64,000 nt of DNA from Phoronis australis (lineage: Eukaryota > Phoronida > Phoronidae). The DNA lies in contig NMRA01000035.1 in the NCBI GenBank assembly GCA_002633005.1, positions 839,253-903,252 on the forward strand. The letters are read 5' to 3'. A program made the translations under genes and the position numbers. The notes under the pieces are model-generated. The model did not search any database and was not told where the DNA came from. It was given only the letters and a program-made list of their open reading frames with translations. Shown in pieces: positions 10,033 through 25,000 of the stretch. Within the stretch, counting starts at the first letter, position 1. Each line of letters opens with the position of its first letter.

Positions 10033-13000
10033 CTGCAATAACCAGATATGAGCTATGTTAAAGACTGTGAGGTGACAGTAACTTACAAGGGCCTGGATTT
10101 TTGTGAACCAGTTTGATGCCGGTTATTCAGTGGAGAAAACTGGTTCTCAAAATGCAGGACCCCTCCAAGTAACTATTACCCTCTGTGGCTGCAGTTATTA
10201 AGGAGCAAATATTTGTTCAGCCAATGGCTGAGCTGGATCACCATTTCTGTTCCACTATTATTTTTCAGTCATAGTTGATTTTGTAACACAAACAAGAAAT
10301 TATGAACGTAACTTGTTCAACATACAAGCTCAGAGAGAGAATCTGCTCACAAGGACACTTCAGGGTGTAAACATCTACTAATACACGTCCCATGTTGTAT
10401 TGGTTTTTACTTCTGTTCGAGTAATATCAAATATTAAGCAAATATGTTTTCACTTCTGTTCAATCAATATCAAATACTAAGCAAACATGTTTTCACTTTT
10501 GTTCAAGCAATATCAAAGACTAAACAAATACGTTTTCACTTCTGTTCAAGCAATATCAAATACTAAGCAAATATGTTTTCACTTCTGTTCAAGCAATATC
10601 AAATACTAAACAAATACATTTTCACGTCTGTTCAAGCAATATTAAAGACTAAACAACATCAACCTGGGAGTCCACTCGTCCTTGTCCTTTTTCCTGGCCT
10701 TCCGCGCCGCTCTTTGCTTCTCTTCCAGTCTCACTTTCTCTTCAGCCGCGGCTTCTACAAACACACAAAGGCAAACGTGACTAGCACACCTATATTTAGA
10801 CAACAAACACATGGAGACACATATGTTACCATGACAACAATGTACACTGAATGGGCCCACAGTGGCGTACAGAAAATACCGCATTACAAACCCTTGCCAA
10901 GAATGTTAACAAGTTAATGACACAGCATAAATCAAAACTAAACTCAGGCAGCCAAAATACTTTGACAAAATCTAACCAATTTAGGACACAGTATAGCGGA
11001 CAAGTTTATTTCTTTTCTCATTGTTATAAATGATATACAGTACCAGAATGATGCTTTGCCATACACAGCTACCGTCAATAAATATTTTGAAAAATTGTGG
11101 GCATTCACAACGATGTTCGAAGCCTTCGAAAAATGAAAACGTGTATTTCTGTCCAAAATTGGCGGGATTATACCATTCATTTTGCAAAGAGCGAGTAGTG
11201 TATGACCTACCTATATTGCCTTGTTCGAGCATGCGAATGTCGGGCCGCATTCGACAGTCTGTGGGGGGAAGAATTGGCCTCAGATCATCGTGCATTTCAT
11301 TCAGCGTCATGGCAAACGAGGTAAAACTGAAATACTATAGAGGAACACACGCATAAATATTCGTAGTAAACAAGTGATAACAGCTCCTTCTGTGGAAAAC
11401 GACCTATCGCAAGCTCCGCCCCCTTGCGAAATGTCGACAAACAATAAATTTTACCCGGCAATGTGTTGTTTGTCGGGTAAAATGGCGGCTTGGAAACGAA
11501 GGTGTGTCAAGAATGCTGCGTTCTGATTGGTCACTTAAGCCGTAACTCAAAGTCCTGGCGATAGGTCAATTACTAAGCAGTAGTACACTCTGAAGATGCA
11601 ATACCAAACAAAAGTTAGAGGATTGGGTTGTTTGTAAGATGAAGCCAACGACAAATACAGGAAATTGTGAATATGTCAATTACTCAGTTTGGAAGAAAAT
11701 AACCCAAAAATAGAGATTTTTCTATACATAAAAGGCTTACTGCAGTGCTACAAACGTTCATAATTTGGTGACAGTGATGTCGCACATGCAAAGGACATTA
11801 TTGGATACTAAACTTTTGGCAAAATTTTGTATCGAAATTGGCAAAAACGAAATTTCACTCGTCTGCCATGTCTTGTCCTTAATTGGAGAACCTTCACCAA
11901 CGTTGAAACAAAAGAATAACATTCTGCTGCAGAATATGGAGTCTTCTTTCCAGTCAAAACTTTGATAACGATTGCAGTGTTTTAATGTTCTGACCAATCA
12001 TGATCAATCACCAGGGGGCAAACAGAGCTTAACAGGGCCGACAGTTCCTAGAACAGCCAGGTGGCGCCCGTTGCATTGCCAAACAGTAGATATTTTCTCA
12101 TATTTAACTGAGTGATTAACCAAACAGGTTCTAATAAAATCTTTTGCTGGAAAATACCTCTTGGGGCAGTCTCATCTATGACAAGAAATAAAACGGTTCT
12201 ATTAACCTTGTCGGAATGTTCAGGCCTGTTGTCTGCTTGCCACAGACACATCTGGCCAGGAAGTTTGAGGTCTGTGTTGGACGCCTTCTTTGGAACGCCC
12301 TTGTGGTCGACAACTGAAGATTCAGCTGCAGCTGGCATGCCATTGGATAGCACCTGCATGAGGAAATGGGATCCGTTTCAATTCCTTGCGGTCCATGAAA
12401 ACTCTCCAGAAATCGGCAGTAGTCACTTACGGGTTTCCCAGATTTTGAGAACCAGTTTGATGCCCGTTATTCAGTGGAGAAAACTGGTTCTCAAAATACA
12501 GGACCCCTGTAAGTAACTATTACCTAGAAATCATTGCACCAGCAAAAACCAACGCACAAGCTATATTGGAAATGAGTCAAATTAGGTGGTACTTTTACCA
12601 ATGGAAAATACAGTAAGATGATCGAGAAATGAAACCAATGGTTTTTACATCTTTAGTTTTGCTTCTTACGTCATGATCTTACCAAAAATCTGTCTATTAC
12701 GCTGATCATCCCATAAACTCCACGTGCATCTCTTTCAGTTTAATTGGGTCAAACGATGCAAAAACTAAGCTTCACGTGAACATTGCAGTAATTATGAAAT
12801 ATTTCGCATGAAATATTTGTTAAAACACAATTATCATTTCTCGTGTAATTAAAAACAATCAGATCTTATGCAACTAAAATAAGTTTTTTAACTCAAAACT
12901 GAATACTGTGCACATAACAATAGTTAAAGGAACAAAACACATACGTTGTACACTATCACCTATCACCCATGAGGAATCCAAATTAAATGAAACAAAACAT

Positions 13001-16000
13001 ACCTTCGGATGGTGCACAAATCAACAAATCACACCAACGGAGACAAGTTCCACAGTTGGTAATTTGCCAAGAATTAGACTAGGGAAGAGCAAGTGGCACG
13101 AATGACTTGGTTCTTTGTCCAACTTGTTCATACTTACCACAGCCAGGTATGCAACAGGGTGGATGTACCACAGGATACTGAGTGAACTCTGTTTACGCAC
13201 CACCAAATGCGCGCCAAAGACCCAAAACCACCTAACTGTGCGCGAGACTTGAATCGAAAATTGATCAGTCGTATTTTGGAGTGGAATCTTGAGTTTAGTC
13301 ATGGTGGTTACGGGCCTAGCTGTAGATTGGGTAGTTTATCAGAAAATGGTCCATAAAATGTTAAATTTGAAGGGGTAATTAGAATAATTAAGGTGTGTAC
13401 AAAGTGCGGTGGTGCATAAACTAAGTATTGCTTTTGTCTGAAATCAGCAACCAGTCATGCATAGACATTCCGTGGTCATTTTGATGAAGGCAAACAAATT
13501 TCGGTTTATGAGTGCAGACATAAAGTCCAAAAAGAATTGTAACGTTAGGACAAACGCCAACATTTATAGCGAGATGGTATAAAACGAAAAATGAAAACAA
13601 GTTTGGAAATTAAATGACATTGAAACTCAATAACGTACTTAAAAATAAAATGCAAATAAATACCTTTAAACAAAAATAAAATAAATGCGAAAAAAAAGAA
13701 ATCCACAGAATGTCATAATGCAACAAGTTGACCTCACCTCCTGACTTAAACTTTTGACGAACGGAAGTTTGGGCGCTTCAAACTTCCTGGAGAACAAGGA
13801 CTTTTCAGTTTTTTTCTCACTTTTCTCAAGACGTTTTAAGTGCGACTTCCATACCTCGGGTTCAATGCTGTAGAAAGCGTCTGTCCAGCTACCATAAAGA
13901 CACTTCACTTCTTTATTTCTGAAAACGCGGTTGACCGAAGGGATTAGTGTGAATGATAAAGTTCACTTCACACAACAGAAAGTACAGTTATAAAGCATAA
14001 TCTGTCAATGAAAGCAATATCCTGATAATTAATGTCTTTCATTAGCCTTGTAAATGAATGACCACAATGTATTTGAGGGATCCAGAATTTTTTAAAAAAT
14101 AATAATTGAAGACATGAGTGTGGTGTGAACGAGTCTATTAAGGTTCTCATCGTGCCTTTTGAACACTATTGACTGCCAGTGCTTTTAAAGCCAAAAAACA
14201 GAGCCAACCGTACAACACCTGCTGAGGCATGGAGCAAGATCGTTCATGATTAAATGCCAAAACCTCGCATAAAAGTTGATAAAATTTGGACAAACACAAT
14301 GAAGGTACTGGCTTACAAATGTGCCGCTTTACATTACTACAGTAAAAATTATCATTCTTGAGAAAATGAAGTTAATAATTTTGCTCGAAGTTGGAGCTTG
14401 TACCAACTCTAAAAAATGGGCAATATTGGCTGCACCAAATTCAAGAATTACGATCAATGACAACGCTGAAATCGCACACGCTCCAATCTTCAGAACCAAA
14501 AATCAAATTTCGGCTTGAATTTCGATGCCTCAAATTTTATAGACTGTCCAAATTGGAGAATTTTTACCGAACACCATGTATCAAGTAGTTGACTGCTTCT
14601 GAAGTTAGTCTCTATGCCAGAGACTTGATGAGTTTTCAAGTTGGTGAATGTTTGTCTCGGACCTCATTGCCCTGTGTGTTTTTGGTTTAATCAAAAACAG
14701 ATATTGGTTTTAAAACAGTTACAGGAAAGAGAGCAACATTTTGACCTAATTACAAAACCCCTGAATACAAGACGGAGAGACATGGCAGCGGTAGTCATTA
14801 GTTACACGACACAGTGTTTGTGTAATTCATTTATGGCTGCTGTGGCTAGCATTGTGGTCACAAACACTATTTATTTCAGTTTGGAGTTGACAATATAATA
14901 CCACGTCACTGCATATCAAATGACTTTGAAAGAGATACGATTATCTGAAGACAAAGTGCATCGATAAACACACATACCAAATTGCTCTTAAATCGCACTT
15001 TTAAACACAAAAGCCACCACATGTTCGTGCAAGCTACACACAGGTAATTTTGGTAGATCATCATTTATCATAAAAGATGTTTTATGAGAAGCCATATGCA
15101 TCGTTTCCATGGAATTCATATGAACGGTATATGATATAAAAGGTTGACTAGTATTCATAATAACTGTAAATATAAATCACATCAACCAAAGTGGGAGTGT
15201 AGAAGAACTCACTTCTCGTCATATATTGCCCCCTCTAGCTTGTGGAGGTCCTTGTGAAACCAGCCGGATGGCTTGAAATGGATCACAGCCTTGTGATTGG
15301 TTGTGTGATTCACTACCTCCATAGTTCCATGCTGCAGACATTATTAATTATTCAGTAACTAATTAAAAGGCCAGGCGCCAAGTTGTAGAACATCAATTTA
15401 ATTAATCACTGCAAGGGGAGACGACGTAGCTCATTGGCTTCAAAGTTGGGACTTTCCTGAGGGAGACTTGTGTTCAAACCCTGGCTTCACTAGCACACAA
15501 ATGAGCATTGCCTAAAAGTGGCTCTTACTACACTGAGCAGTACATGTGCAGGGGAATGAATGAGAGTCAGGGGTCTCCTTCATGAAAAGTGATTTGAGAC
15601 TGAAATTTGCTCTTATGCTCCCACTTCACAATCATGGAATAAAGTTTTTACCATGGATGTAACTGCTAGTACACAATAACATGAAATAATTAGAACTTAC
15701 AGGTATATTCTCAAGTACTTTGTATTCTTGCTAAAGTGAGATTTAAATATTTTCAGACAGTTAACGGATGGAAACACATTCAATAACAATAAAAATAAAA
15801 ATAAAAAGGAAATTGAAATGGAGAATTCAAAACAAATGACAATTCTCACATGCTCCACCCACAGTTTTCCGACAATAATATTGTGTACGCTGCAGTTGAC
15901 ATTATGCCATGTGTAGACTTCGTTGTTATGTCTGAAAGAAATGGAAAGTTCCATTATTCAAAATGTCACAAACCAACAGATTGTCTGCTGTAAAAACATC

Positions 16001-19000
16001 CCCATTTCAGGGAAAGGAAACAATGCAGTGTTCCAACTTATACATTCTCTGGCCAACCGTGGCGTTGACACGGACAGGGCATTTTTGAACTCCAAATGTC
16101 GATGTTACTGTCTTTTGAACACACAAATCTGGGGAGTAATCTGAATAGGTATGTGACACATAATTCTCAACAAGCTTAGTGCTCATGTCCAGTCGAGTGT
16201 TGTTGATGTCAGCAAACAAATTCAATCTCACATCGACAAATTTGGGGTATTCCATCTACTGCAGCGTGCGCTGCTGTCACTTTTCAAATTGCAGATGGGG
16301 ACAGTTGTCGGCTCGCAACCATCGGATGACATCACAGATGGCTTAGTGACGTGTAAACAATATGATGGATAACAACACTTGCCACTTGCCAGCACCAGAA
16401 TTAAAAGCCCAGTCTACTGCAACGTGTTTTGAGGTGTGTACTTTAAGCAACCATCATCAAAAAGTGAAAGTGAGCCTCAAAATCCATCGAATTCATTACA
16501 TAGATACAAAAATCTTTTGCGCAAAGATTCTCGAGGCACATGGCACCATCACGACAATACTAAAGCTCGCCATCTTAAATGCAAATTACAAACCAACTTA
16601 TACGTCACCAAGTGATCTACAATGTTTAGAAGCCAAAAACCATTCCACAACGACAGCAGCACCACCAATCAAGGAAGATTTGCGGCAGATGCGACACCTC
16701 GAATGTTAACCAACTGCTTAGGGCTGTTCCAGCAAAATCTGTATGGGAGGGGGGGAAGGCACTTTTATTTCGTACCCACCGCCCATATTTTTCATTTATT
16801 TCTCCAACCCATGACCCATAATTTTTTAATTATTTTTAATATGTTAAAATATAAAATCCAACAATTGCAAACAAATTGCCTCCAGGAGGACTTGTTAAGA
16901 ACTTAGATGATTGACAGACAAGAGCTAGTTGTCTTGTTCAATATTGTCAAAAACTAAAGTAGTCTGTGAGCAATACTTTTGGCAGCCACCAGGTGTCTCT
17001 GTTCACCATGTGTCTATAATTTCAATAAACATTTTTTCAATTATAAGGATCTATGAATCTCAAACTGTCTCCACGAACTCTTTTATACTTCTATGTCAAA
17101 TGAATATTGGAACTTGTTTAACTTACTCCTCATACTTTTTATTTAAAAACCATCAATTTTCTTATATGTGTTAACACCAGTTTAGTGTTGCATAACTTTT
17201 CAATTCAATAGGACTGCAGACAAACAGTTGGCTCAAATCAAGTTGCCCATGACTTGATTAATGGCTTAGTGAACATATTGCACTCTGTTCACTGGCAATA
17301 TGGGCTTTTTTGTATTGGGATAAGTTAGGATATATGCCAGTTGCATTTTTTGAGTTTTGACACTGAAGAAACCAACCTGTAAACATCAACAGGTCAAAAA
17401 ATACCACCCATTTTTAATGCATCACTTTTTACAGGAACGACCACCCATAATTTGAGTTTTTTTTCGGAAGACCACCACCCATGAATTTTTATTTCTACTG
17501 CCGTCCCCCCCTCCCACACGGATTTTACTGGAACAGCCCTTACTCATTGAACCATAATTTTTAATAAAATCTCCTATAGACGTGTTCTATCAACACTCTG
17601 ACGTAGCACAGTATATAATACAGACACCTTTAAGGAGCATTCAACATACATGTCTATAACTAACTTACTTTTTAAATTTGACTGTGACTAAACCTCGAGG
17701 CTGCACTTCGACACACTTGCCCCAGAACTTCAACTTGGGCTGTATGGACCCATGGAATGTATAACTTGGTGACTCGCAGTGGAATGCACTCACTGGGGGG
17801 TGATGACTAACTTGTTCGCAGACGACTTTGATACCTAGATCATCTCTGCCAAGGATAAAACAAAAAATGAAGTGTGTTCCGAGACAATTTAAATTACTTT
17901 ATTGAGAATTCAAATTTGAATTATTTTTTGCAACAATGGCACCAACTGAATGTAACATGTGCCTGGGTTTTGAGCGTGTAAATGGTTGAATCTCTTCCCG
18001 ATGCCCTCGAGTTAGTAACCAAAAACTCGAGCTTGTCTCACTCCCAATTGCAATTGGATACATAAAATATATGTCATTTTGCAGGTAAATTGCCCATAAA
18101 CACGCTATTTCCAGATGGCGGACTCCCAATCCCATGGGGACCATGGTCACCTGACTTTCTCACACAAATTTGAACTCTGCGTTATTGTACAAACTGGATA
18201 TGCAACATGTACACACAAAGTTCTTCAACAATACTGTTCACCACCATGATAGGTAACAATAATTTCTCTTCCACCTTTTTTTAAACTTCATAGCTTAAAC
18301 AAAAGCTATTACTCAGACGCGTTACGTAATGAAAGACACTCGCGAGACACTTGACTGTGATGATAAATTGTCATTTTCGAGATTTTGCATTTCTTGACTG
18401 ATCTCGCTTTTCTTGCGAGAAACTTGCTCTGCGTAATGCACAACAGATTTCATGGATTCATGTTATTGTCGTAACCTACCTCTCTAACTCGTATGTTTCA
18501 CCTAGTAAAGGGTTGAACGGCTTGCCCAGTCTTTCCCAATTGGATGCACTAGCTGACACAGCAAAGGCAGCTACTAGCTACAACAATGATAATAGAAATA
18601 AATACACATTAAAATGTAACCATTGAGTTTATCTAATAACACTGATGGTAAATACATTACACGGGTTACAGAATTACACATTTTAATGTTGGAGTATTTT
18701 TTTTACCACAATGCCAGTTACATATCCTGCTAGACAGTGTAATGATGCGAATAGTATTGTCTGTAGAAGCGAAAAGCAACGTATTAAGGACTAAGGTAAT
18801 TTCAAAAATTGAAATCACCACTTGACCTGAGTGAATTCATTTACCGTTAGCCTGAGGCTTTGTGTAATATAGTCCCCTGTCAGTTTTTCAAGCTATGAAT
18901 AACGATTCGATGGGTTTGTATTACCAAATGTCGAAAGTCCGGTTGCAGCCAAGACATTTGTAGGCACGCTATTGCAAATGCGCCGCTGCATTTTTTAAGA

Positions 19001-22000
19001 GCACTGCTACTAACAGATGTCAGCGATTAATATAGGCAGACGTCAGCGATTATTACAGGCATGAGCACCCTATCTTCATATACCATGTTAATGAATTGTT
19101 TGTCAATAAAAGCTTAAGATACAACCGTCTTACCCAAGAGCAGGAAATAAACTGGAGCACAAATCCATAAGTAGCAAAATCAAGACAACAACTAAGCATT
19201 GCTGTGTAATTTGACTTCTAGTGAATGCCCAAAGTTTTAAAAGGCTTAGCACAGTATCATTTCCATTGAATCATTATTCAAAGGTGTAGCTCGAAAAATG
19301 GCACAGGGACTATGAGACACAAATCCACAGACTTGAACGAACTCACACAAGGCAAGTGGTGATTCAAGTTGTTGAAATTACGTCAGTCCTTAATGCTTCG
19401 CTTTTCACTTCAATTGACAACACTATTTGTACCATTACACCATCTGGAAGCATATACATCACTGGTAACAATGGGTGAAGAAACACTCCAGAAACTGGAT
19501 CCTTTTCAACACCAAAATTTGCATACCAGGTTTTCGTATTTGGCCCCTTCCTCTCGTACTCACCTCCAATCTCCGTATGGGATCCTCGCATGCCGCTGCC
19601 TGATCCAGAAGTTGCGAGTACTCCATGTATTCAGTAATCCTCTGTAGAAAGCTTAACGGTTCATTAAATACTACGGGCATAGTCACTTTGGACAGCTCCT
19701 GAAACATGAAGTGGAAGTGATTATGACTACGCAGAACCCAGCATAGTGGCGACCACTTCGATGTACTGACAATAAAGGTGGCTAAGGACATGCCTTGAAA
19801 TGTAATGGCTCAACAGTGACGACACAAGGTTAGAGTTACAAACAATCTCACTGCCAACCTAACAAATAGTACTACGGATCACACAGCACTCCATTTGATG
19901 TTCAAACAAGGAACCAACACATTATCTAACTTGTCATCAACCTCTAACCAGTCGAGACCAATACCAACCAGTAAGTAAAAAGTTAATAGTTTACAAGCCG
20001 TGGGGGCTCACCTGGCGGCTTGCTAAATCTGATTTCTATACCGCGTGAGCGAAGAGTCTCTCAACTTTCTATGGGACTGGACAAAAGTCCATTGCAGGTT
20101 ACTTCCCAGTCATGATTGTTAAAAATTTATGCAGCTGAGTCAACCCAACCACAGGACTGAAGCAGCCAGGCATCAAACTCACAATATTTCACTATGGAGC
20201 CCACCACACTCACCTAATGAGCCACAGAGGGCGCTACTACAGCAGTTCCACCACACTCACCTAATGAGCCACACAGGCACTACAATAGCAGTGAGTGATA
20301 AGAATCCAACATGTCTTTCGACCTCGAAAATCAACACAAACGATATCAGTGACTTGAAATTAGAACAGGCATCAGAATGCAAAACAGAAAAAGAATTTTG
20401 AAAAGTAAAAACGCATCGTGACTCGTACCTTTCCTATACATTGCTTGAGTATACTCCAGACGCTGTAGTCGCTTCTTGAGAACATAGGGGCAGGAAGACA
20501 GGCCCTATGGAAGAAAAAAAGAAGTGGTTAAATCACACACAGCGCACTGTGCAAGATGCTAACAGAAACGGGGAACCTAACATCTGCCCAACAGCCATAG
20601 AATCCCAACCGTGGATAACTGTGCAGGCAGAAATACGTAACCAACTGCTTGGTCTAGCTGAAAAGTACCAACTCTGCTAAAACTGAAGAATAATTCACAG
20701 AAAAGTTATTCTTGCTGAGAAATGTTACAAAATCAATTTTCACTTGTCAGCAATTATCAAAAAATTACCATAAATTCCTTCAGCGCTACAGTAATTCTTC
20801 ACCTTATAAGCACAAAACAAATTTTTCTGTCAAATTTCTTAACAAAAATACATATTAAGACAATGTTAGTCTTTCGCTAGCATGATTTGTACCGAGTAAA
20901 TGACATAAAAGTGCATTTGGCAAAATTTCCAACATTTGCAGTAAAGTAATTGGCATTAGAAAAATAGAAAAATGATACTTTTGGTAAATATTGTTGTGCG
21001 AAATAAGTGAAGAATTATAGTAGAAGACGGAACGAAATGTCACGGTAAATTCCACGTAGGGGATGATGCAAATGAACAAAACAGTAAATTGCATAATTCT
21101 AAAGTCCACCAACTCAAAGAAGTTACCAGAAGTTACCTATTCCCTAACGAGCCAACAATGACCAACTATGCATACTCAAGCTAAGCATTGGATATTTTAA
21201 AATACATATTGCAACTGTGTATATACGCTGTCCAGGCCAATGTGTCTGTTTGATGTTGTAGTTAAATTTTCATGAAGACATTATGTAGGGCTGAGTGTGA
21301 CGCCATTTACTAGACAAGCTATGACGCACATCATGTCTGCAGATTTCTTATTGGTGCAATAACAAAATTCTCTTGAGTTACGCATTCTGGTCTTTTTAGA
21401 ACAGCAAAAAATTGCACATGTTGATTTGGTTTTCAGCTGAAACAAAATTGTAGCTGAAAACAAAAATAATATTGACTGTGTAAATACATTCAGCAGTTGA
21501 AGAGTTAAGAACCGTGGTCCTTCGTTTGAAACACCGACCATAAAATTTATCTCATAAGAAAAAGTGTTTGCAATTGAAATTTAATTATGATGCAAAAAAC
21601 CATGCCCATAGTACCATAGGTAATATTTGCAAACATTGGTGTGAATGTCTCGGATAAAATAGAAAACAGGAAGTTTATTCGCATCCACTGTTTCACATCT
21701 TCAACATTAACCAAAATGCAATTTCAGCCAATAACCAGCAACTGAGTGGATTAACACTTGTGACGAAGAAAACAATTATCGATTGAGCTACTGAGTGTGA
21801 AATGAGTTAAATCAATACGTAATGTATTTAATATGTTACATAAAAAGTAATAAGATTGCTGACCTCATTGTACCCACCTTAAAATGCCCAGGGGTCTCCA
21901 AATGTCCAGGGGTTTCCTAAAGGTAGTACCAACCTTAAATATGCAGAGGTCTCCTAAAGCTAGTACCAACCTTAAATATGCAGAGGTCTCCTACCGCTAG

Positions 22001-25000
22001 TATTAATGTCCAGCGGTCTCCCATAGACAGTATTAACCTCTCAATTGCCCAGGGGTATCCCAAAGACAATTTGAACTTCAAATGTTCAGGGGTCTCCTAC
22101 AACCAGTATCAATCCCAAATGTCAATGTTTCTCCCGCAAGCAGTGTGACCTTTAAATGTCCACAGGCCTCCTATGGTCAATATCTCTTCAAATGTCCAGG
22201 GGACTCCCACTACTAAAGGTGATGCCAAAGTCAATAATATCTCCTCCTACAAACTCAGGAGTTCAGCTTGAGCTAGTTTTCCATATGGTCATCTCATATG
22301 CTTTTCGCAGACCTTACAAAAACGTCCAAATTTGGCTAACTTCATGTCTCAGAAAGTGATCATTGGATTCTTATGAAACTTTCATATGCCATGCATTATG
22401 CATTGTTCTAAAAAAACACTGTTGGAAATTGTAAAATAATCCACTTTTGCACGATGGACTATCAAAAATAGGACTCCTGTGATATTTATGCAAAACTTTA
22501 AAGTTGCATGAAACGAAAACGAAATGTTAACTCAGCGATATTTTATCTAACAATTTGGTCACGTTATTGATACCATTGTTTTGCTATCAACGTATCTTTC
22601 CTTTTTTGCTAAATTTCATGGAAAAGACATGGTCACCTCACCTAAGCACCAGGGTAAGCGCAGATTGGTATAAAGTCAAAAATCAATTCTAGTCTTTCTT
22701 GTTTCAGAAAATATACTTTTACTAAGTTAAAATCAATACTTTTGTAGATATTTGGTTCAACGCACACACGTCCATAAAAGTCCTTCATAACCTCACAGCT
22801 TTTACATGACTAACTGAACTCACGCACTACAGTAGGTTGGGCCATTTTCTCACTAGCGCCACCTGGTGAATTTTAAGCTCTTCCTTCACTGGAATACTTT
22901 CGTATCATTTTTCCTTTCCATAGATACAGATTTTCTATAACCCAACATAGCATTGGTCTAAAGTATGATAGGATTTTGAGACGATTAATGTCAGTAATCG
23001 CAGTTGTCAAAGAAATAGACAACTAGGTGATAACAGTAATTTTTAAACCAAGGTGTCACATCCTAGCCATCTAAAACAGTATAAATACACACCAAGGCAT
23101 CATCCAAGAGTGTCAACAACATATATTTAGCCCAGTAGCAGAGATTCCCTATGTTGCCATGGCCACAAATAACATCATCAAAGTGATCTGCATTATCCAA
23201 CTCTTTCTTGTTGCTCTCAAACACTGCGCTCTAGTGAAGCATAAAATTTGATAACATTGAACCTTGCGAATTGCAATTTGTTTCATTAGCGTAAGATCTT
23301 AAGGATGAAAACTATTGGCAAATATGCTTTAGTTGGATAGCCATGCGAGAAAATGTCTGTGTAAATTGTAACATAAACTCAGTGTTGTTTATCAAGTATG
23401 AAATACCATTAATATTCCCCTCAATGCATTTTAATTTCTATTCTATTTTGAACTACATTTACAGAAACGTGTCAATAAACTAGAGAGCAGACAGATTTTG
23501 GTTTTGGCAAACGGAAGCAAAATTTTACAGTGAAGCTAGTAATGCTTCAGGTCATGCAGAAGCCTCGAAAAATGTCAAAATTTGGCTGGCTACGGAACGT
23601 CATATCTCAAGAGCGGTTGACTGTATTCACCTTACACTTTCATATATCACGCTTTATCCACTTGTCTCCAAAATGCTATTAGAGAATTGTTTTCAAAATG
23701 TTCCACTTTTCAACGAGGCTATCAAAAATAGGACTTTAATGGTTTTCATGAAAAACCTCTTAACGTTTCCTAAAGCAAAATTCTTCAAGTTTGCTACTAT
23801 CACAAAATATATAAAATATACTTTTACCACGTTAAAATTTACAGTTTTGTAGATATTCCGCTAACATTGCAGTTCTCCATAAGGATGCCAGAACCAAATA
23901 TTTAGCAAGTTAGACACCCACTGTTGCATCGTGGAGCTTATTTAAACTGCAACACTTCTGGTTTGAAGAATTGTTCATACGTTTTTTACAAAAATCAAGA
24001 TGCTTTAAAAAATATAAAACATTCTCTTTCAGAAAAATGTTTGAATTAGTGGTTATCTGCGAAACGTCATAACTCAGAAACAGCCAATCAGATTCACATG
24101 AAACTTTCATACCCTTAGCTTTATTCACTGTTTCCCAAAACGCTTTAGGGATTGTTTTTAAAATGTTCCAATTTTGCACCAGTGACTGCATTTACGATTT
24201 TCACAAAAAAAATTTGATAGGTATCAGTGTTTTTAAAACTTTAGAATTCATATTAAATGAAATTTGGCCACTTCCCTGGTCCTGCTGTTTTGACGTGAAT
24301 GTACATTTCATTTTTGCAAGATTTTACTTAAAAATACATGGTCACATGACTTAATTGGCAATAGATTGGTACAAAGGCTTTTTACTGTCAGAAAACATAG
24401 CTTTGTAGGTATTTGGCCATTATACACAGACCCGACGATAAGGTCTAACGTACCAAAAGCTTCAGAACCCCAACAGCAGAGGGACCCCCTATTCCCATTC
24501 AGCTCAGTCCCCAAATGAAACAAGAGGCCCTAGCTGGCACCGATTTAGCCCTCTGAACATGGAGGCCCAAGGTGGAGTTGGTGACAAAGGGGGCAAGGGG
24601 TGAAACTGGAAATGATGCCGAGAGGGGACTAGGAGTGGAAATGTTGGCTAAAGGATGCTACCGTGCTAGGGGTGAAACTGGTGGCAATCTGGGACAGTTT
24701 TTTGTTATAGAGCCTACATTCGCCAATAAGCCGCCCCCACAGCTGATAATTAATCAAGCTTCAGACTCCAAGCACATAGATCCCGCATTGTGTGCATGGT
24801 TGGGTTTATCAAAAGCCTTTGAATAATTAACAATCTTCGTTAATGATATTTAGCAAAAATGAGCTCGCATATACTCATATACTCATACACTCATCTTGCC
24901 TAACAACTTATGATGCGTCAAACGTAACAGTCAGTGTGTTATGCTTCAGCATATCACGTTGCTACTATTAAGTGATTATGGCTCTTTAGGGGATAAGTTA

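Noticed and set aside
12112-12516. Plus-strand ORF of 134 codons
   Set aside because: Lies opposite a supported OSBPL1A exon and runs into a palindromic MITE.
16007-16255. Minus ORF next to the [10 protein letters not shown] exon, as part of OSBPL1A
   Set aside because: The exon has a clear acceptor at 15932-15934 and its phase joins exon 17669 exactly; the ORF sequence matches nothing in the family.
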